Shown: positions 9,483 to 19,316, counted from the stretch's first letter. The stretch is 64,000 nucleotides of DNA from Ruegeria sp. THAF33 (GCF_009363615.1 NZ_CP045384.1:1672501-1736500), one strand, 5' to 3'. Numbers and translations: made by a program. The notes: generated from the sequence alone by a model not told the origin.

Positions 9483-10481
9483 ATGAAACCGACCATTGCC
9501 CCCTATCCCATGACCCGCTTTCGGCGTGCCCGTCAATCCCGGGCAATCCGCGGACTTGTGCGCGAGAACACCTTGACCACGGACGACCTGATCTGGCCCG
9601 TTTTCGTCCGCGACGGCGAAGGGGTTGAAGAACCCGTTCCCTCGATGCCGGGCGTGGTGCGCCGGTCGGTGGATCTGATTGCAAAAGCGGCCGTCGAAGC
9701 ACAAGCGCTTGGAATCCCTGCGATATGCATCTTTCCCTACACGGATTCCGCGCTCAAGACCGAGGATTGCGCCGAGGCCTGGAACCCCGACAACCTGTCG
9801 AACCGGGCCATTCGGGCGATCAAGGCGGCAGCCCCCGACATTGCGGTGATGACGGACGTGGCGCTGGACCCGTACAATATCAATGGTCATGACGGCTATG
9901 TAGTCGACGGAGAGATCGTGAATGATCAGACCATCGAAGCGTTGGTCAAGATGACCCTTGCCCAGGCCGATGCCGGTGCCGACATCATCGGACCGTCTGA
10001 CATGATGGACGGCCGGATCGGGGAAATGCGCCGCGCATTGGAAGGTGCCGGGCATCACAACGTGATGATCCTCAGCTATGCCGCGAAATACGCCAGCGCT
10101 TTTTACGGCCCCTTCCGCGACGCCGTCGGCGCCTCGGGCGCGCTGACCGGTGACAAGAAAACCTATCAGATGGACCCGGCCAACTCGAACGAAGCCCTGC
10201 GCCTGATCGAACGCGATCTGACCGAAGGCGCGGACATGGTGATGATCAAACCCGGAATGCCCTATCTGGATATCTGCCGTCGTGTGAAAGACAGCTTTGG
10301 CGCGCCCACCTATGCCTATCAGGTCTCGGGAGAATACGCGATGATCCAGGCGGCCGCCCAGAATGGCTGGATCAATGGAGAAACGGCGATGCTGGAAAGC
10401 CTGCTGGCCTTCAAGCGCGCCGGGTGCGACGGTATTCTGACCTATTTTTCGCCTCAGGTTGCCCGCATCCTGCAAGGCTAA
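9483..10481 (+). CDS. hemB: delta-aminolevulinic acid dehydratase (porphobilinogen synthase)
   Basis: A 332-residue enzyme that condenses two 5-aminolevulinate molecules to porphobilinogen in tetrapyrrole synthesis. The two active-site lysines are visible: K202 in SYAAKYASAF and the Schiff-base K256 in MVMIKPGMPYLD. Where zinc-dependent HemB has a triple-cysteine metal site, this protein has DVALDPYNINGHDG with aspartates, which marks the magnesium-type enzyme known from Rhodobacter and Bradyrhizobium. AAGGAG precedes the ATG. It stands as a single gene. Confidence 0.97.
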   Translation: MKPTIAPYPMTRFRRARQSRAIRGLVRENTLTTDDLIWPVFVRDGEGVEEPVPSMPGVVRRSVDLIAKAAVEAQALGIPAICIFPYTDSALKTEDCAEAWNPDNLSNRAIRAIKAAAPDIAVMTDVALDPYNINGHDGYVVDGEIVNDQTIEALVKMTLAQADAGADIIGPSDMMDGRIGEMRRALEGAGHHNVMILSYAAKYASAFYGPFRDAVGASGALTGDKKTYQMDPANSNEALRLIERDLTEGADMVMIKPGMPYLDICRRVKDSFGAPTYAYQVSGEYAMIQAAAQNGWINGETAMLESLLAFKRAGCDGILTYFSPQVARILQG

Positions 10482-10565
10482 AACCCCGAAGAGTCGCAAT
10501 TTTTCGCCGACAAGCCCCCTTGAGCGGGCAGCTTTCCCGTGACACATCGCCCTAATCGGCGTATC

Positions 10566-10577
10566 CTTGCCGGCAAG
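10566..10577. promoter_or_regulatory. 12-bp perfect palindrome upstream of the SYLF gene
   Basis: CTTGCCGGCAAG lies 46 bases before the ATG of the SYLF-domain gene, in the hemB-SYLF intergenic region. It may be an operator. No matching regulator is known from this window. Confidence 0.25.
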
Positions 10578-10623
10578 ATCGGGATGACCCGACACATCAG
10601 GCACAGTTACAGAGAAAAAAACC

Positions 10624-11199
10624 ATGAGCAGTTCCAACTCCCCCCGACTGAACCGTCGCGGCTTTGCCTTGGGCATGGCAGGCCTGTCCCTGACCGCCGC
10701 CTGCGGCAACGGCGTCGGCAATTCAAACTCGGCCATGATCGACGCCCGCGTCGATGCCACGCTGACCGAAATGTACAGCCGGTATCCCAACACCGTGGAA
10801 ATCGCGAACAAAGCCAACGGCATGTTGGTTATGCCCCTGATCACCGACGCCGGATTGATCTTCTTTGGCGGCGCCTACGGCCAAGGCGCGCTGCGCATCA
10901 ACGGCGCAACGGTCGATTACTATTCTGCAATTTCCGGAACCGCAGGTCTGCAAATCGGTGCGCAGCAATATGCGCATATCCTGTTCTTCATGACCGAGGA
11001 TGCGCTGAACGATTTCCGCCGTTCCAGCGGATGGACAGCCGGTGCCGATATTGGATATGTGGTTGACGCAACAGGGAATTCCTTGTCCACGGACACGACA
11101 ACACTGCGTTCGCCGGTGCTGGCGGTGGTCTTTGGCCAGGCCGGTCTAAAATTCGGCGCGACCGTCGAAGGTACGAAATACACCCGCATCATCCCATAA
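10624..11199 (+). CDS. SYLF/YSC84-type lipid-binding domain protein, exported
   Basis: A 191-residue protein with an N-terminal export signal containing a twin-arginine pair (RR at 11-12, NRRGFALGMAG) and a cysteine at 27 in a lipobox-like setting, so it is probably Tat-exported and possibly lipidated. The mature part resembles the bacterial SYLF domain (YSC84-related), which binds phospholipid in eukaryotes. Conserved features include GMLVMPLITDAGLIFFGGAYGQGAL and the C-terminal VFGQAGLKFGATVEGTKYTRI. The physiological role in bacteria is not established. The tat genes of this window (46.2-47.8 kb) could supply the export route. Confidence 0.75.
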   Translation: MSSSNSPRLNRRGFALGMAGLSLTAACGNGVGNSNSAMIDARVDATLTEMYSRYPNTVEIANKANGMLVMPLITDAGLIFFGGAYGQGALRINGATVDYYSAISGTAGLQIGAQQYAHILFFMTEDALNDFRRSSGWTAGADIGYVVDATGNSLSTDTTTLRSPVLAVVFGQAGLKFGATVEGTKYTRIIP

Positions 11200-11226
11200 C
11201 CCGGATTACCACTTCCCCCACACACG

Positions 11227-11257
11227 GCCCCGTCGCAGCACAACACTGCGGCGGGGC
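11227..11257 (+). terminator. GC-rich hairpin after the SYLF gene
   Basis: A 12-base stem (GCCCCGTCGCAG with CTGCGGCGGGGC, one mismatch) encloses a seven-base loop and is followed by ATTTGATTT. It fits an intrinsic terminator for the SYLF gene, although the T run is interrupted. Confidence 0.6.
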
Positions 11258-11367
11258 ATTTGATTTCACCCCTTCCCGCGCAGGTTCTTGCCGCGTTCCT
11301 CTTTCGGTCGGACCGACCATCCTCTAGTCTCTGCGCAACATTCATCTGAACAATAATAGGGGCAGTA

Positions 11368-13830
11368 ATGGGTCTTGTTTTCCGCTGGCTGGTGCGCATC
11401 GCGTCGGGTCTGATCATTTTGATCCTCGCCGCAATGGGCCTTGTCTATTTTCTGGCCAGCCAATCCCTGCCGGACTATGACCAAACGCTTGAGGTCGAAG
11501 GTCTGACCGCCCCGGTCGAGATCGTACGCGACACCGCCAACGTACCGCATATTCTGGGCCAGACCGATCCCGATGTGTTCTTTGGATTGGGATATGCCCA
11601 CGCACAGGATCGACTGTGGCAGATGACGGTCATGCGCCGTACCGCGCAAGGCCGTCTGTCCGAGGTCTTTGGCCCGCGCACGCTTCACATCGACAAGCTG
11701 CTGCGCAGGTTGGACCTTTACGGGCTGGCCCACCGATCAGTCGAGGTGCAGGACGATTATACCAAGGCCGCCTTGCGTGCCTATTCCGCCGGGGTCAATG
11801 CCCGCCTGACCGAGATCAACGAAGAGGCGCTGGGTCGCGGCGCACCCGAGATGTTCCTGTTCAACGCTCCGGTCTCGCCCTGGCAACCGGGTGACAGTAT
11901 CGCGATGATCAAGCTGATGGCGCTGCAACTGTCGGGCCATCTGAGCGATGAAGTTCTGCGCGCGCGCACGTCCTTGATGCTGAACAACCCCGAACGTCTG
12001 GCCGACATCCTGCCCGACGTTCCCGGACCCGGCATTGCCGCGCTGCCCGAATATGCCACCCTGTTCCCAGATCTTCCGCGTTATGCGGCGGGAACGGACA
12101 TTCCCGAAACACCTCTTTCACCCCTTCCCAAACGTGGTCTGGCCGGAGCTTCTAACGCCTGGACCGCCGCGCCGTCACGTTCTGCAAGTGGCGGGACTCT
12201 GTTGGCCAACGACCCTCATTTGGGTTTCACTGCGCCAGGGATTTGGTACCTGGCACATCTCGGCCTGGAAAAAGGCGGTGTCATTGGGGCTTCGATCCCT
12301 GGTGTGCCCGCCATCATGACCGGACGCAGCGACCGGCTGGGATGGGGGCTTACATCCTCGTATCTTGACGATCAGGACGTTCATATCGAGCAGTTGAATC
12401 CTGACAATCCCGAGGAATACCTGACCCCGACCGGCTTCAAGGAATTCCAGACCCGCCCTTCGATCATCGAGATCAAGGGGGAAGCTCCGGTAACGCTGAC
12501 CCTGCGCTGGACGGACAATGGGCCGGTGCTGCCGGGCACGGATTACAAGCTGGAAACCATCACGCCGCCGGGCCATGTGGCATCGCTGTCCTGGACGGCG
12601 CTCAGCCCGCAGGACACGTCGATGTCGGCGTCCATGGCGCTGATGAACGCCGACAACGTGGAGCAGGCCATCGCGGTCGGTGAGCAGTTCATCGCGCCTT
12701 CTCAGAACCTGTCGCTGGTCGACAAGACGACCATCGGGATGAAGCTGATCGGCGCCATGCCTCGGCGTGATCCGCGAAACCAAAGCCGGGGGCGCATCCC
12801 CTCGCCCGGCTGGATCGAGGCCAATCGCTGGCAAGGCCGCCTGCCCTATGCCGACAACCCGGAATTCGTGGCCCCCGTCGGCGGTGTTCTGGGCAACACG
12901 AACAACAAGATCATCGACCGCCCCTTCCCGGATCACGTCTCGTATGAATGGGGCGATACGCAGCGCGTGCATCGCTGGGAACGCCTGATGCAATCGCGCG
13001 AGGTGCATACTCGCGACAGCTTTATCGAGGCACAGCTGGACACTGTCAGCTTTACCGCGCGGTCCCTGCTGCCGCTGATCGGTGCCGATCTGTGGTTCAC
13101 CGGGGCTTCGGCCCCCGAAGGAACGCCGGAACGCCAGCGCCAGATGGCGCTGTCGCTGCTTGCTGACTGGAACGGTGAGATGAACGAACACCTGCCCGAG
13201 CCGTTGATCTATGCGGCCTGGCTGCGTGCGCTGCAAATCCGGCTGATCTCGGACGAGCTTGGGCCTCTGGCCAGCGAATACAAACATGTCGAACCGCTGT
13301 TCATCGAACGGGTGTATCGCGACATTGACGGCGCGGGTGTCTGGTGCGACGTGATTCAAAGCGCACCGGTCGAGACATGCACCGAGATGGCGCGGCTTGC
13401 ACTGGACGACGCGCTGATCTGGATCTCTGAACGATACGGCAGCGCGCTTGAATCCCTGCGTTGGGGCGACGCGCATCAGGCAACGCATGATCACCCCGTG
13501 CTGGGCTCTGTCCCGATATTGCGGTTATTTGTGAACATTCGCCAATCGACCAGCGGCGGCGACAACACATTGCTGCGCGGCCGAACATCGGGCGAAGGGC
13601 CTGATCCGTTCCAGAATGTGCACGGCGCCGGATATCGCGGGGTTTATGACTTTGCCGATCCCAACAGCTCGGTCTTCATTACGGCGACCGGGCAATCGGG
13701 TCATTTCCTGTCGCGCTACTATGACGATCAGGCGCAGCTGTGGCGGCGTGGCGAATACATACCCATGTCACTGGATCTTGATCTGGCCCGCGCCGCGGCT
13801 GTCGGGGTAACCAATCTGATCCCGCGATAA
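11368..13830 (+). CDS. penicillin acylase family (Ntn) hydrolase
   Basis: An 820-residue precursor of the S45 N-terminal-nucleophile family, which cleaves amide bonds of acylated substrates (beta-lactams or N-acyl-homoserine lactones). An N-terminal membrane anchor/signal spans residues 7-30. The alpha chain shows the family segment FFGLGYAHAQDRLWQM. Autoprocessing should occur before Ser262 in GASNAW, releasing the beta chain with Ser262 as nucleophile. Downstream LANDPHLG and GVPAIMTGRSDRLGWGLTS are typical, as is the asparagine in GNTNNK. Nothing in its context names the substrate. It is bounded by a terminator before it and a GC hairpin without a T run (13853-13874) after it. Confidence 0.9.
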   Translation: MGLVFRWLVRIASGLIILILAAMGLVYFLASQSLPDYDQTLEVEGLTAPVEIVRDTANVPHILGQTDPDVFFGLGYAHAQDRLWQMTVMRRTAQGRLSEVFGPRTLHIDKLLRRLDLYGLAHRSVEVQDDYTKAALRAYSAGVNARLTEINEEALGRGAPEMFLFNAPVSPWQPGDSIAMIKLMALQLSGHLSDEVLRARTSLMLNNPERLADILPDVPGPGIAALPEYATLFPDLPRYAAGTDIPETPLSPLPKRGLAGASNAWTAAPSRSASGGTLLANDPHLGFTAPGIWYLAHLGLEKGGVIGASIPGVPAIMTGRSDRLGWGLTSSYLDDQDVHIEQLNPDNPEEYLTPTGFKEFQTRPSIIEIKGEAPVTLTLRWTDNGPVLPGTDYKLETITPPGHVASLSWTALSPQDTSMSASMALMNADNVEQAIAVGEQFIAPSQNLSLVDKTTIGMKLIGAMPRRDPRNQSRGRIPSPGWIEANRWQGRLPYADNPEFVAPVGGVLGNTNNKIIDRPFPDHVSYEWGDTQRVHRWERLMQSREVHTRDSFIEAQLDTVSFTARSLLPLIGADLWFTGASAPEGTPERQRQMALSLLADWNGEMNEHLPEPLIYAAWLRALQIRLISDELGPLASEYKHVEPLFIERVYRDIDGAGVWCDVIQSAPVETCTEMARLALDDALIWISERYGSALESLRWGDAHQATHDHPVLGSVPILRLFVNIRQSTSGGDNTLLRGRTSGEGPDPFQNVHGAGYRGVYDFADPNSSVFITATGQSGHFLSRYYDDQAQLWRRGEYIPMSLDLDLARAAAVGVTNLIPR

Positions 13831-13939
13831 TCCGCCTATTCGGCAAGTCCCCGCCCTGTTCGCGGGGGCATCGTGGCACCCACAGCTTTATTCGCCTAAC
13901 ATAACGGCACCGATCATGTGGGACCAAAAGGGGGCGAGT

Positions 13940-14335
13940 ATGGCCAGCATTCGGGATACTCTGAATAACCTCGCGCGAGACTACGCAATAGCCTGGAGCT
14001 CGGGTGACCCCGACGCGGTTGCCGGCTTCTTCGCGTCAAACGGGCAGGTCACCATCAACCGGGGCGACCCGATCGAGGGGCGCGCGGCGATCGCCGACAT
14101 GGCCCGGAGGTTTTACGCGGATTTTCCGGATCTCGAACTGCGTTGCGACATGATGCGATGGGCCGGATCTCATGCCATATTCGTCTGGACCCGCGAAGGG
14201 CACCATTCCGTAACCGGTAATCACGTCACAGCGCGCGGCTGGGAAGAGTGGGAACTGACGTCAGATTATCTTGTACAATCATCATCGGGCTGGTTCGACG
14301 CGGACGACCATCAACGGCAGATAGACGGGGCCTGA
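13940..14335 (+). CDS. SnoaL/NTF2-like domain protein
   Basis: A 131-residue protein of the NTF2-like alpha+beta cone fold: an N-terminal helix with YAIAWSSGDPDAVAGFFA, the conserved pocket segment GRAAIADMARRFYADFPDL, and later strands. Members act as small isomerases, hydratases or ligand-binding proteins, so no specific reaction can be assigned. I chose the ATG with GGGGGCGAG just upstream rather than the in-frame codon 24 bases earlier. It ends one base from the stop of the convergent monooxygenase-like gene. Confidence 0.72.
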   Translation: MASIRDTLNNLARDYAIAWSSGDPDAVAGFFASNGQVTINRGDPIEGRAAIADMARRFYADFPDLELRCDMMRWAGSHAIFVWTREGHHSVTGNHVTARGWEEWELTSDYLVQSSSGWFDADDHQRQIDGA

Positions 14336-14336
14336 C

Positions 14337-14642
14337 TCACCGTCCGCTGGATGCGCGTTCCATCCTGTAGTCCCGCGGTATCCCCTGAGTGACCCGCGAC
14401 CAGTCAAACGCCCGTGTCCGGGCCTGATGTGCATCGAAAGCCTGCTGATCTGTAAACACTTCTGACACGTTGAACCGACCTGGACGGGTCTGATCCTCAA
14501 TCACGTCGAAGGATATGCAGCCCTGTTCCGCCCGGGTCAGTTTCACATGGTCCGGCAACGCTGCGCGCACCTCTTCCAGCCGGTCCACGGGCACATCGAT
14601 ATGGCCGGTCAGGAACACTCTTTGGTCCGGCTTGTCAGACAT
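14337..14642 (-). CDS. antibiotic biosynthesis monooxygenase (ABM)-like protein
   Basis: A 101-residue dimeric alpha/beta-barrel protein. The N-terminal strand VFLTGHIDVP, the helix VEEVRAALPDHVKLTRAEQGCISFDV, and FNVSEVFTDQQAFDAHQ follow the ABM/YgiN pattern of cofactor-free quinol monooxygenases. The histidine in AFDAHQ matches the usual conserved position. Function is inferred from fold only. It lies 14 bases upstream of the hflX stop, on the same strand, so it may be transcribed as a separate unit or with the gene that precedes it on that strand (hflX). Confidence 0.7.
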   Translation of the reverse strand: MSDKPDQRVFLTGHIDVPVDRLEEVRAALPDHVKLTRAEQGCISFDVIEDQTRPGRFNVSEVFTDQQAFDAHQARTRAFDWSRVTQGIPRDYRMERASSGR

Positions 14643-14656
14643 ATCCGGCCCTGTCG

Positions 14657-15937
14657 CTAATTCTTCAGCGCCTCGAACTGAGCCGCCTGTTTATCGGTCC
14701 ACAATACCGTGATGCGGAAACCGTCATCGGTTTGTTCTTCTGTGCGCACCACATCCTGGCGGAACAACCAGGCCCGCTTGTCCCCGTCAGAGAAAGACAG
14801 ATCCAACACCGCCTCACGCCGTGCACCTTGCAGATGCATCGCGATCTCGGACAGCAACGGCGCGATGCCTTCCCCGGTTACAGCCGAAATCGCGAATATC
14901 TCAGGATCTCGGTCCGCCCGCGCCAGCGTTGCCTCGCGCTCATCGGCGCTCAGCAGATCTATCTTGTTCCATACCTCAAGCCGGGGCCGCTCTTCGTCGA
15001 CGCCCAGCGAGGTCAGGATCGCCTCGACATCGTGCGCCTGCGCCTCGGTTTCCTCGTGGCTGATATCACGCACATGGACGATCAGGTCGGCACCCAGGAC
15101 TTCTTCCAGCGTGGCCCGGAAAGCCGCCACAAGCTCGGTCGGGAGGTTCGAGATAAAGCCCACCGTGTCCGACAGGATCACTTCGGGGCCGTCCGGCAAC
15201 TGTACGCGGCGCATGGTCGGATCCAGCGTGGCGAACAGCATGTCCTTGGCCATCACTTCGGCCCCGGTCAGGTGATTGAACAGCGTCGATTTCCCTGCGT
15301 TCGTATACCCGACGAGTGCGACGATTGGATAAGGCACCTTGGCCCGGGCGGCCCGGTGCAGTGTCCGGGTCTTGACCACCTTCTGCAACTGCCGCCGCAA
15401 GCGTACCAGTTGCTCGTCAATGGCGCGGCGGTCGGCTTCGATCTGAGTTTCGCCGGGTCCGCCGACAAATCCCAAACCACCGCGCTGACGTTCAAGGTGT
15501 GTCCACGCCCGTACCAGCCGCGTCCGCTGATAGCTGAGCGCGGCCATCTCGACCTGCAACACCCCTTCCCGCGTGCGGGCGCGATCGCTGAAAATCTCAA
15601 GGATCAACCCGGTCCGATCGAGGATCTTGACCTTCCACGCCTTTTCCAGATTGCGCTGCTGCACCGGGGTCACCGGCCCGTCGATCAGAACCAGCTCAAC
15701 CTCGTTGTCGCGAAAACGCGCACCAAGTTCTTCAATCTTTCCGCTGCCGAACAAATACCCGGCCTGCGCGCGTTGAAGTCGCACGACTTCTGACCCGATC
15801 ACGTCCAGATCGGGCAATGCGGCGGCCAGTGCCACCGCCTCTTCCAGCGCCGGTTCGGGGACACGGCGCTGTTCGTCTGATTTGATTTCGGGATGCAGCA
15901 CCCAGGCCCGGGTGCGCGCCCGCTCATGTTCCGTCAA
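14657..15937 (-). CDS. hflX: ribosome-associated GTPase HflX
   Basis: A 426-residue TRAFAC GTPase that splits stalled or hibernating 70S ribosomes. The N-terminal ND1 domain ([13 protein letters not shown] to [12 protein letters not shown]) precedes the G domain with G1 [10 protein letters not shown]3 [10 protein letters not shown] and G4 NKIDLL. The only start that fits the family N-terminus is a TTG at 15935-15937, which overlaps the hfq stop as TTGA, so translation is coupled to hfq. The hfq-hflX pairing is the classical arrangement seen in many proteobacteria. Confidence 0.95.
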   Translation of the reverse strand: MTEHERARTRAWVLHPEIKSDEQRRVPEPALEEAVALAAALPDLDVIGSEVVRLQRAQAGYLFGSGKIEELGARFRDNEVELVLIDGPVTPVQQRNLEKAWKVKILDRTGLILEIFSDRARTREGVLQVEMAALSYQRTRLVRAWTHLERQRGGLGFVGGPGETQIEADRRAIDEQLVRLRRQLQKVVKTRTLHRAARAKVPYPIVALVGYTNAGKSTLFNHLTGAEVMAKDMLFATLDPTMRRVQLPDGPEVILSDTVGFISNLPTELVAAFRATLEEVLGADLIVHVRDISHEETEAQAHDVEAILTSLGVDEERPRLEVWNKIDLLSADEREATLARADRDPEIFAISAVTGEGIAPLLSEIAMHLQGARREAVLDLSFSDGDKRAWLFRQDVVRTEEQTDDGFRITVLWTDKQAAQFEALKN

Positions 15938-16173
15938 GAGGCGTCTTCGCCCTCATACAGGTTGATCGGCTGTGACGGCATGATGGTCGAAATCGCGTGT
16001 TTGTAGACCAGCTGCGACTGTCCGTCGCGGCGCAACAATACGCAGAAATTGTCGAACCAGGTGATGACACCCTGCAATTTCACACCGTTGATCAGGAAAA
16101 TCGTGACCGGAACCTTAGCTTTCCGTACATTGTTCAGGAAGGCATCCTGAAGATTCTGTCTGTCCGAAGCCAT
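15934..16173 (-). CDS. hfq: RNA chaperone Hfq
   Basis: A 79-residue Sm-like protein that forms a hexamer and pairs small RNAs with mRNAs. The first Sm motif is in [21 protein letters not shown], and the second is [11 protein letters not shown], with the YKHA signature of the proximal RNA-binding face. The distal-face residues QDAFLNN lie at the N-terminus. It has the short C-terminal tail usual for alphaproteobacterial Hfq. It is 132 bases downstream of trkH on the same strand and overlaps hflX by four bases. Confidence 0.97.
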   Translation of the reverse strand: MASDRQNLQDAFLNNVRKAKVPVTIFLINGVKLQGVITWFDNFCVLLRRDGQSQLVYKHAISTIMPSQPINLYEGEDAS

Positions 16174-16305
16174 ATTTTTATAATCTCGCCATTGTTCTTG
16201 CTACGCGCTGCGGACCAACGCGCTCCCTCCGGCAGAGTATGGAGTGCTACGCACAGATATTCCAGATGAAAAATCAGGCGTTAGCCGCCGCATGATGTGC
16301 CCGGC

Positions 16306-17844
16306 TCAATCCCGCCAAAGCGACGGGGTGATCAGGGCAATGATCGCCAGCGTTTCAAGACGCCCGATGACCATGGCCGCGCACAGCGTCAGCTTGGCGC
16401 TGGCAGAAAGGTCGATCAGGCGAATTGGAACGTCGGTGGCCAACTCGATCAACGGCCCCGTCGTGCTGAGTGTGGCCACGCTGAGCACCATGGCCTGTTC
16501 GAATCCGGACCCCATCGCCGCAAGCAATAGGTTGAATACCGCAAGGGTCAGCGCAAAAAGCATCAGAAAGATCCAGGCGATGAACGCCCCGTCGCTTTGA
16601 ATGCGGCGATTGCCACCCCCTGCACCGCTGACGGACGAGGGATAGATCAGGCGGTCGATCTCTCGTGCGCCATTCAGATACAGCGCGAAGACCCGCAACA
16701 GCTTGACCCCTCCGGCCGTCGTCGCGACGCCTCCGCCGATCAATGCCAGCCCCATCAACAGCAAACCAGGCGTTCCCAAACCCGACAGTTGCTGTGCGTC
16801 GTTCCAGTTCGCGCTTTCGAATCCGGCCGTCGTCAGGAAAGCCAGAACGGTGAACAGCATCCCCCAGATGACTTGCAACGCCTGCATTGGTTCCATTTGA
16901 CCACCGATTTCCGTCACGCCCGCGACAACCCGGAAGAACAACAGGATTGCGACAGCAAGGACAATCATCAGACCAATGCGAAACTCTGGGTCCGTATCCA
17001 GACGGGAATAGCCTGTTGTCGCGGTATCCTTCGAAAAAGTCAGACGCGAGAGAGCAAAGAACAGGAACAGAAACAAGATGGCTTCGCCCGTAAACCCGGC
17101 CTGCGCCCCCTCCATGCCGCCTACCGGAGAGATTCCGGACGTGGCCATCACTGCCATCGCATGGCACACGGCCGTCAGACCGACTTCACCGGCGATCAAC
17201 AGAAGAACCCAGATCACGGTCGTCAGCCCGACATAGACTGGCGTCAGGGTCCAGGCGACACGGATCAGACGGCCTCGCGGGTCCACGCGCTCGCTCTGTG
17301 CCACCCCTGACACCGGGCGCCCCGGCTGGCCTTTAGCAGTGACCTCGAACCCGCCAAGCGACAGCGGGGCAAGGATCGCCGCAGCGGCGATCCACATCAG
17401 CAGGCCGCCCATCCAACCGACCATGGCGCGCCACAAATGCAACGGGGCCGTCAGACGGGCCGGATCCGGAAACAGGTCCGCCCCCGTGGTCGTCAGAGAA
17501 CTGACCATATCGAAATAGGCGTTCAGAAAGGTGGTCGTTCCAAGCGCGTCGTGAAATGGGATCGCCAGAAAGATGGGTAGCAGCGTGAAACAGGCCAGCA
17601 TCACCGCCAGCTGCCCCAACGTGCCGCGCCGGGGTATGCGGTTGGAGGACGCCATCGCGATGGTGGCAACCAAAAACAAGCCCAGGATCCCGGAATACAG
17701 AAAGGATCGTGACGTGTCGTGATCGTCCAGAGCCAACGCATAGATCGCTGGAATCCACATGGTCAGGGATGCAATGCCCCAGATCAGCAGGAACAACGGC
17801 AACCGCCGCAACAATCCAACCTGTTGTGTCCCTGCATGCGCCAT
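16306..17844 (-). CDS. trkH: Trk potassium uptake membrane subunit TrkH
   Basis: A 512-residue integral membrane protein with about ten to twelve hydrophobic segments in four pore-loop repeats. Selectivity-filter-like segments are visible in SSLTTTGADLF, MATSGISPVGG, TTAGFESANW and SVATLSTTGP. It forms the K+ channel-like pore gated by TrkA. Its ATG overlaps the trkA stop (ATGA), so the subunits are translated together. The length is close to E. coli TrkH (483). Confidence 0.94.
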   Translation of the reverse strand: MAHAGTQQVGLLRRLPLFLLIWGIASLTMWIPAIYALALDDHDTSRSFLYSGILGLFLVATIAMASSNRIPRRGTLGQLAVMLACFTLLPIFLAIPFHDALGTTTFLNAYFDMVSSLTTTGADLFPDPARLTAPLHLWRAMVGWMGGLLMWIAAAAILAPLSLGGFEVTAKGQPGRPVSGVAQSERVDPRGRLIRVAWTLTPVYVGLTTVIWVLLLIAGEVGLTAVCHAMAVMATSGISPVGGMEGAQAGFTGEAILFLFLFFALSRLTFSKDTATTGYSRLDTDPEFRIGLMIVLAVAILLFFRVVAGVTEIGGQMEPMQALQVIWGMLFTVLAFLTTAGFESANWNDAQQLSGLGTPGLLLMGLALIGGGVATTAGGVKLLRVFALYLNGAREIDRLIYPSSVSGAGGGNRRIQSDGAFIAWIFLMLFALTLAVFNLLLAAMGSGFEQAMVLSVATLSTTGPLIELATDVPIRLIDLSASAKLTLCAAMVIGRLETLAIIALITPSLWRD

Positions 17845-19220
17845 CAGAAGAAATCGATTGAAACCTGCATCAGGCGTTCAACCTCTGGTACGTCCTTGGC
17901 CATGGCAAAGATTGCGACCACATCTTTTTCATCGATCCGCAGGCTGCCTGTCGGTCGCAGAACCTCGTCTCCCTTGCGGACCGCGCCCACAAGCACCCCC
18001 TCGGGAAAGTCGATATCGCGCAGACGTTGCCCGGCCATGGGCGAGGTTGACAGAACCTCGGCCTCGATCACCTCGGCCTCGGCGTCCCCTATGGAATAGA
18101 CCTGACGCACCCGTCCATGCCGGATGTGCCGCAGGATCGAGCTGACGGTCGTGGCCCGCGGGTTGATATAGGCATCGATCCCCAAGGGCCCCATCAGGGC
18201 CACCATGCTGGGATCGTTGATCAATGCAATCGCCAGAGCGCACCCTTCGGCCTTGGCACGCACCGCGGCCAGCATGTTCGTACGGTCGTCATCCGTAACT
18301 GCCAGCATCGCATCGGCCCGCTCGATCCCCGCTTCGCTCAGCAACCCGGCATCCAGCCCGTCGCCATGCAGCACGATCGTCCGTTCCAGAGCTTCGGCGG
18401 CAAGTTCAGCGCAATGGCGGTCGCGTTCGATGATCTTGGCCCGCACGCGGCTTTCGCGTTCTTCCAGCGTTCTGGCCACTTCCAGCCCGACATTTCCGCC
18501 GCCCACGATCACCACGCGATCCTGCCGCTTCTGCGCCTTGCCGAACACCTCCATGGTGCGATCCACGTCCTTGACGTTGGTGAAGACATAGCATTCATCG
18601 CCCACGAACAGCTGATCCTCGGATTCGGGCGCGAACAGCGTGCCTTCGCGCCGCACCCCAACCACGATGGAACTGAGGGTCGAGAACAGATCCGTCAGCT
18701 GCCGCAACGGTGTATTCACGATCGGGCAATCCTCTTCCACCCGCACCCCAAGCAGCTGCGCCTTGCCGTCCATGAAAATCTCGGTGTCAAAGGCGGATGG
18801 GGCAGAAAGGCGGCGCATGGCGGCGGCGGCAACTTCGCGTTCGGGGCTGATCACCACATCAATCGGCAGATGATCACGACGGTACAAATCCGAGTGAATC
18901 GCCTCGAGGTAGGATTTCGACCGCAGGCGCGCGATCTTGCGCTGGATCGAAAAGACCGAGTGCGCCATCTGGCAGGTGACCATGTTCACCTCATCCGAAT
19001 GGGTGGCGGCGATGATCATGTCAGCGTCACGGGCCCCTGCCCGTTCCAGCACGTCCGGGTAACTTGCAAACCCGGCGATCCCCTGCACATCCAGCGTTTC
19101 CGTCGCCCGCCTTACAAGGTCGGGGTTGTTGTCCACGACGGTGACATCGTTCAGCTCGCCCGAAAGATGCCGCGCGATCTGCCAGCCGACCTGCCCCGCA
19201 CCGCAAATAATGACCTTCAT
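17844..19220 (-). CDS. trkA: Trk potassium uptake regulatory subunit TrkA
   Basis: A 458-residue cytoplasmic protein, exactly the usual TrkA length. Two RCK units each have a Rossmann NAD(H) site (GAGQVG at 7-12 and GGGNVG near 239) followed by a TrkA_C domain. It forms the gating ring on TrkH and senses nucleotide state. The ATG giving MKVIICGAGQVGWQ is clearly right, although the frame stays open further upstream. It diverges from the lipoprotein gene across 96 bases. Confidence 0.96.
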   Translation of the reverse strand: MKVIICGAGQVGWQIARHLSGELNDVTVVDNNPDLVRRATETLDVQGIAGFASYPDVLERAGARDADMIIAATHSDEVNMVTCQMAHSVFSIQRKIARLRSKSYLEAIHSDLYRRDHLPIDVVISPEREVAAAAMRRLSAPSAFDTEIFMDGKAQLLGVRVEEDCPIVNTPLRQLTDLFSTLSSIVVGVRREGTLFAPESEDQLFVGDECYVFTNVKDVDRTMEVFGKAQKRQDRVVIVGGGNVGLEVARTLEERESRVRAKIIERDRHCAELAAEALERTIVLHGDGLDAGLLSEAGIERADAMLAVTDDDRTNMLAAVRAKAEGCALAIALINDPSMVALMGPLGIDAYINPRATTVSSILRHIRHGRVRQVYSIGDAEAEVIEAEVLSTSPMAGQRLRDIDFPEGVLVGAVRKGDEVLRPTGSLRIDEKDVVAIFAMAKDVPEVERLMQVSIDFF

Positions 19221-19316
19221 GCTTCTGGCCCTTCTGCCTGAAAGGATTGAATGACAGATGCCCCCAGAGCGGTCAATTGAATTGTCATCGCAGCCCCGCT
19301 GCGGCAAGATAAGCAT

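Noticed and set aside
9327..10844. A long minus-strand open frame continuous with the membrane-protein gene upstream of mfd
   Set aside because: It is antisense to hemB, has no family character, and only its last 162 codons look like protein.
12175..13494. A 439-codon minus-strand open frame
   Set aside because: Antisense to the penicillin acylase gene; no domain or membrane pattern.
16209..16270. A stretch before hfq resembling the composite 3' element (CTCCGGCAGAGTAT ... CAGATGAA)
   Set aside because: It does not follow a gene in the right orientation, and only short parts match. It may be a decayed copy, but this cannot be supported.
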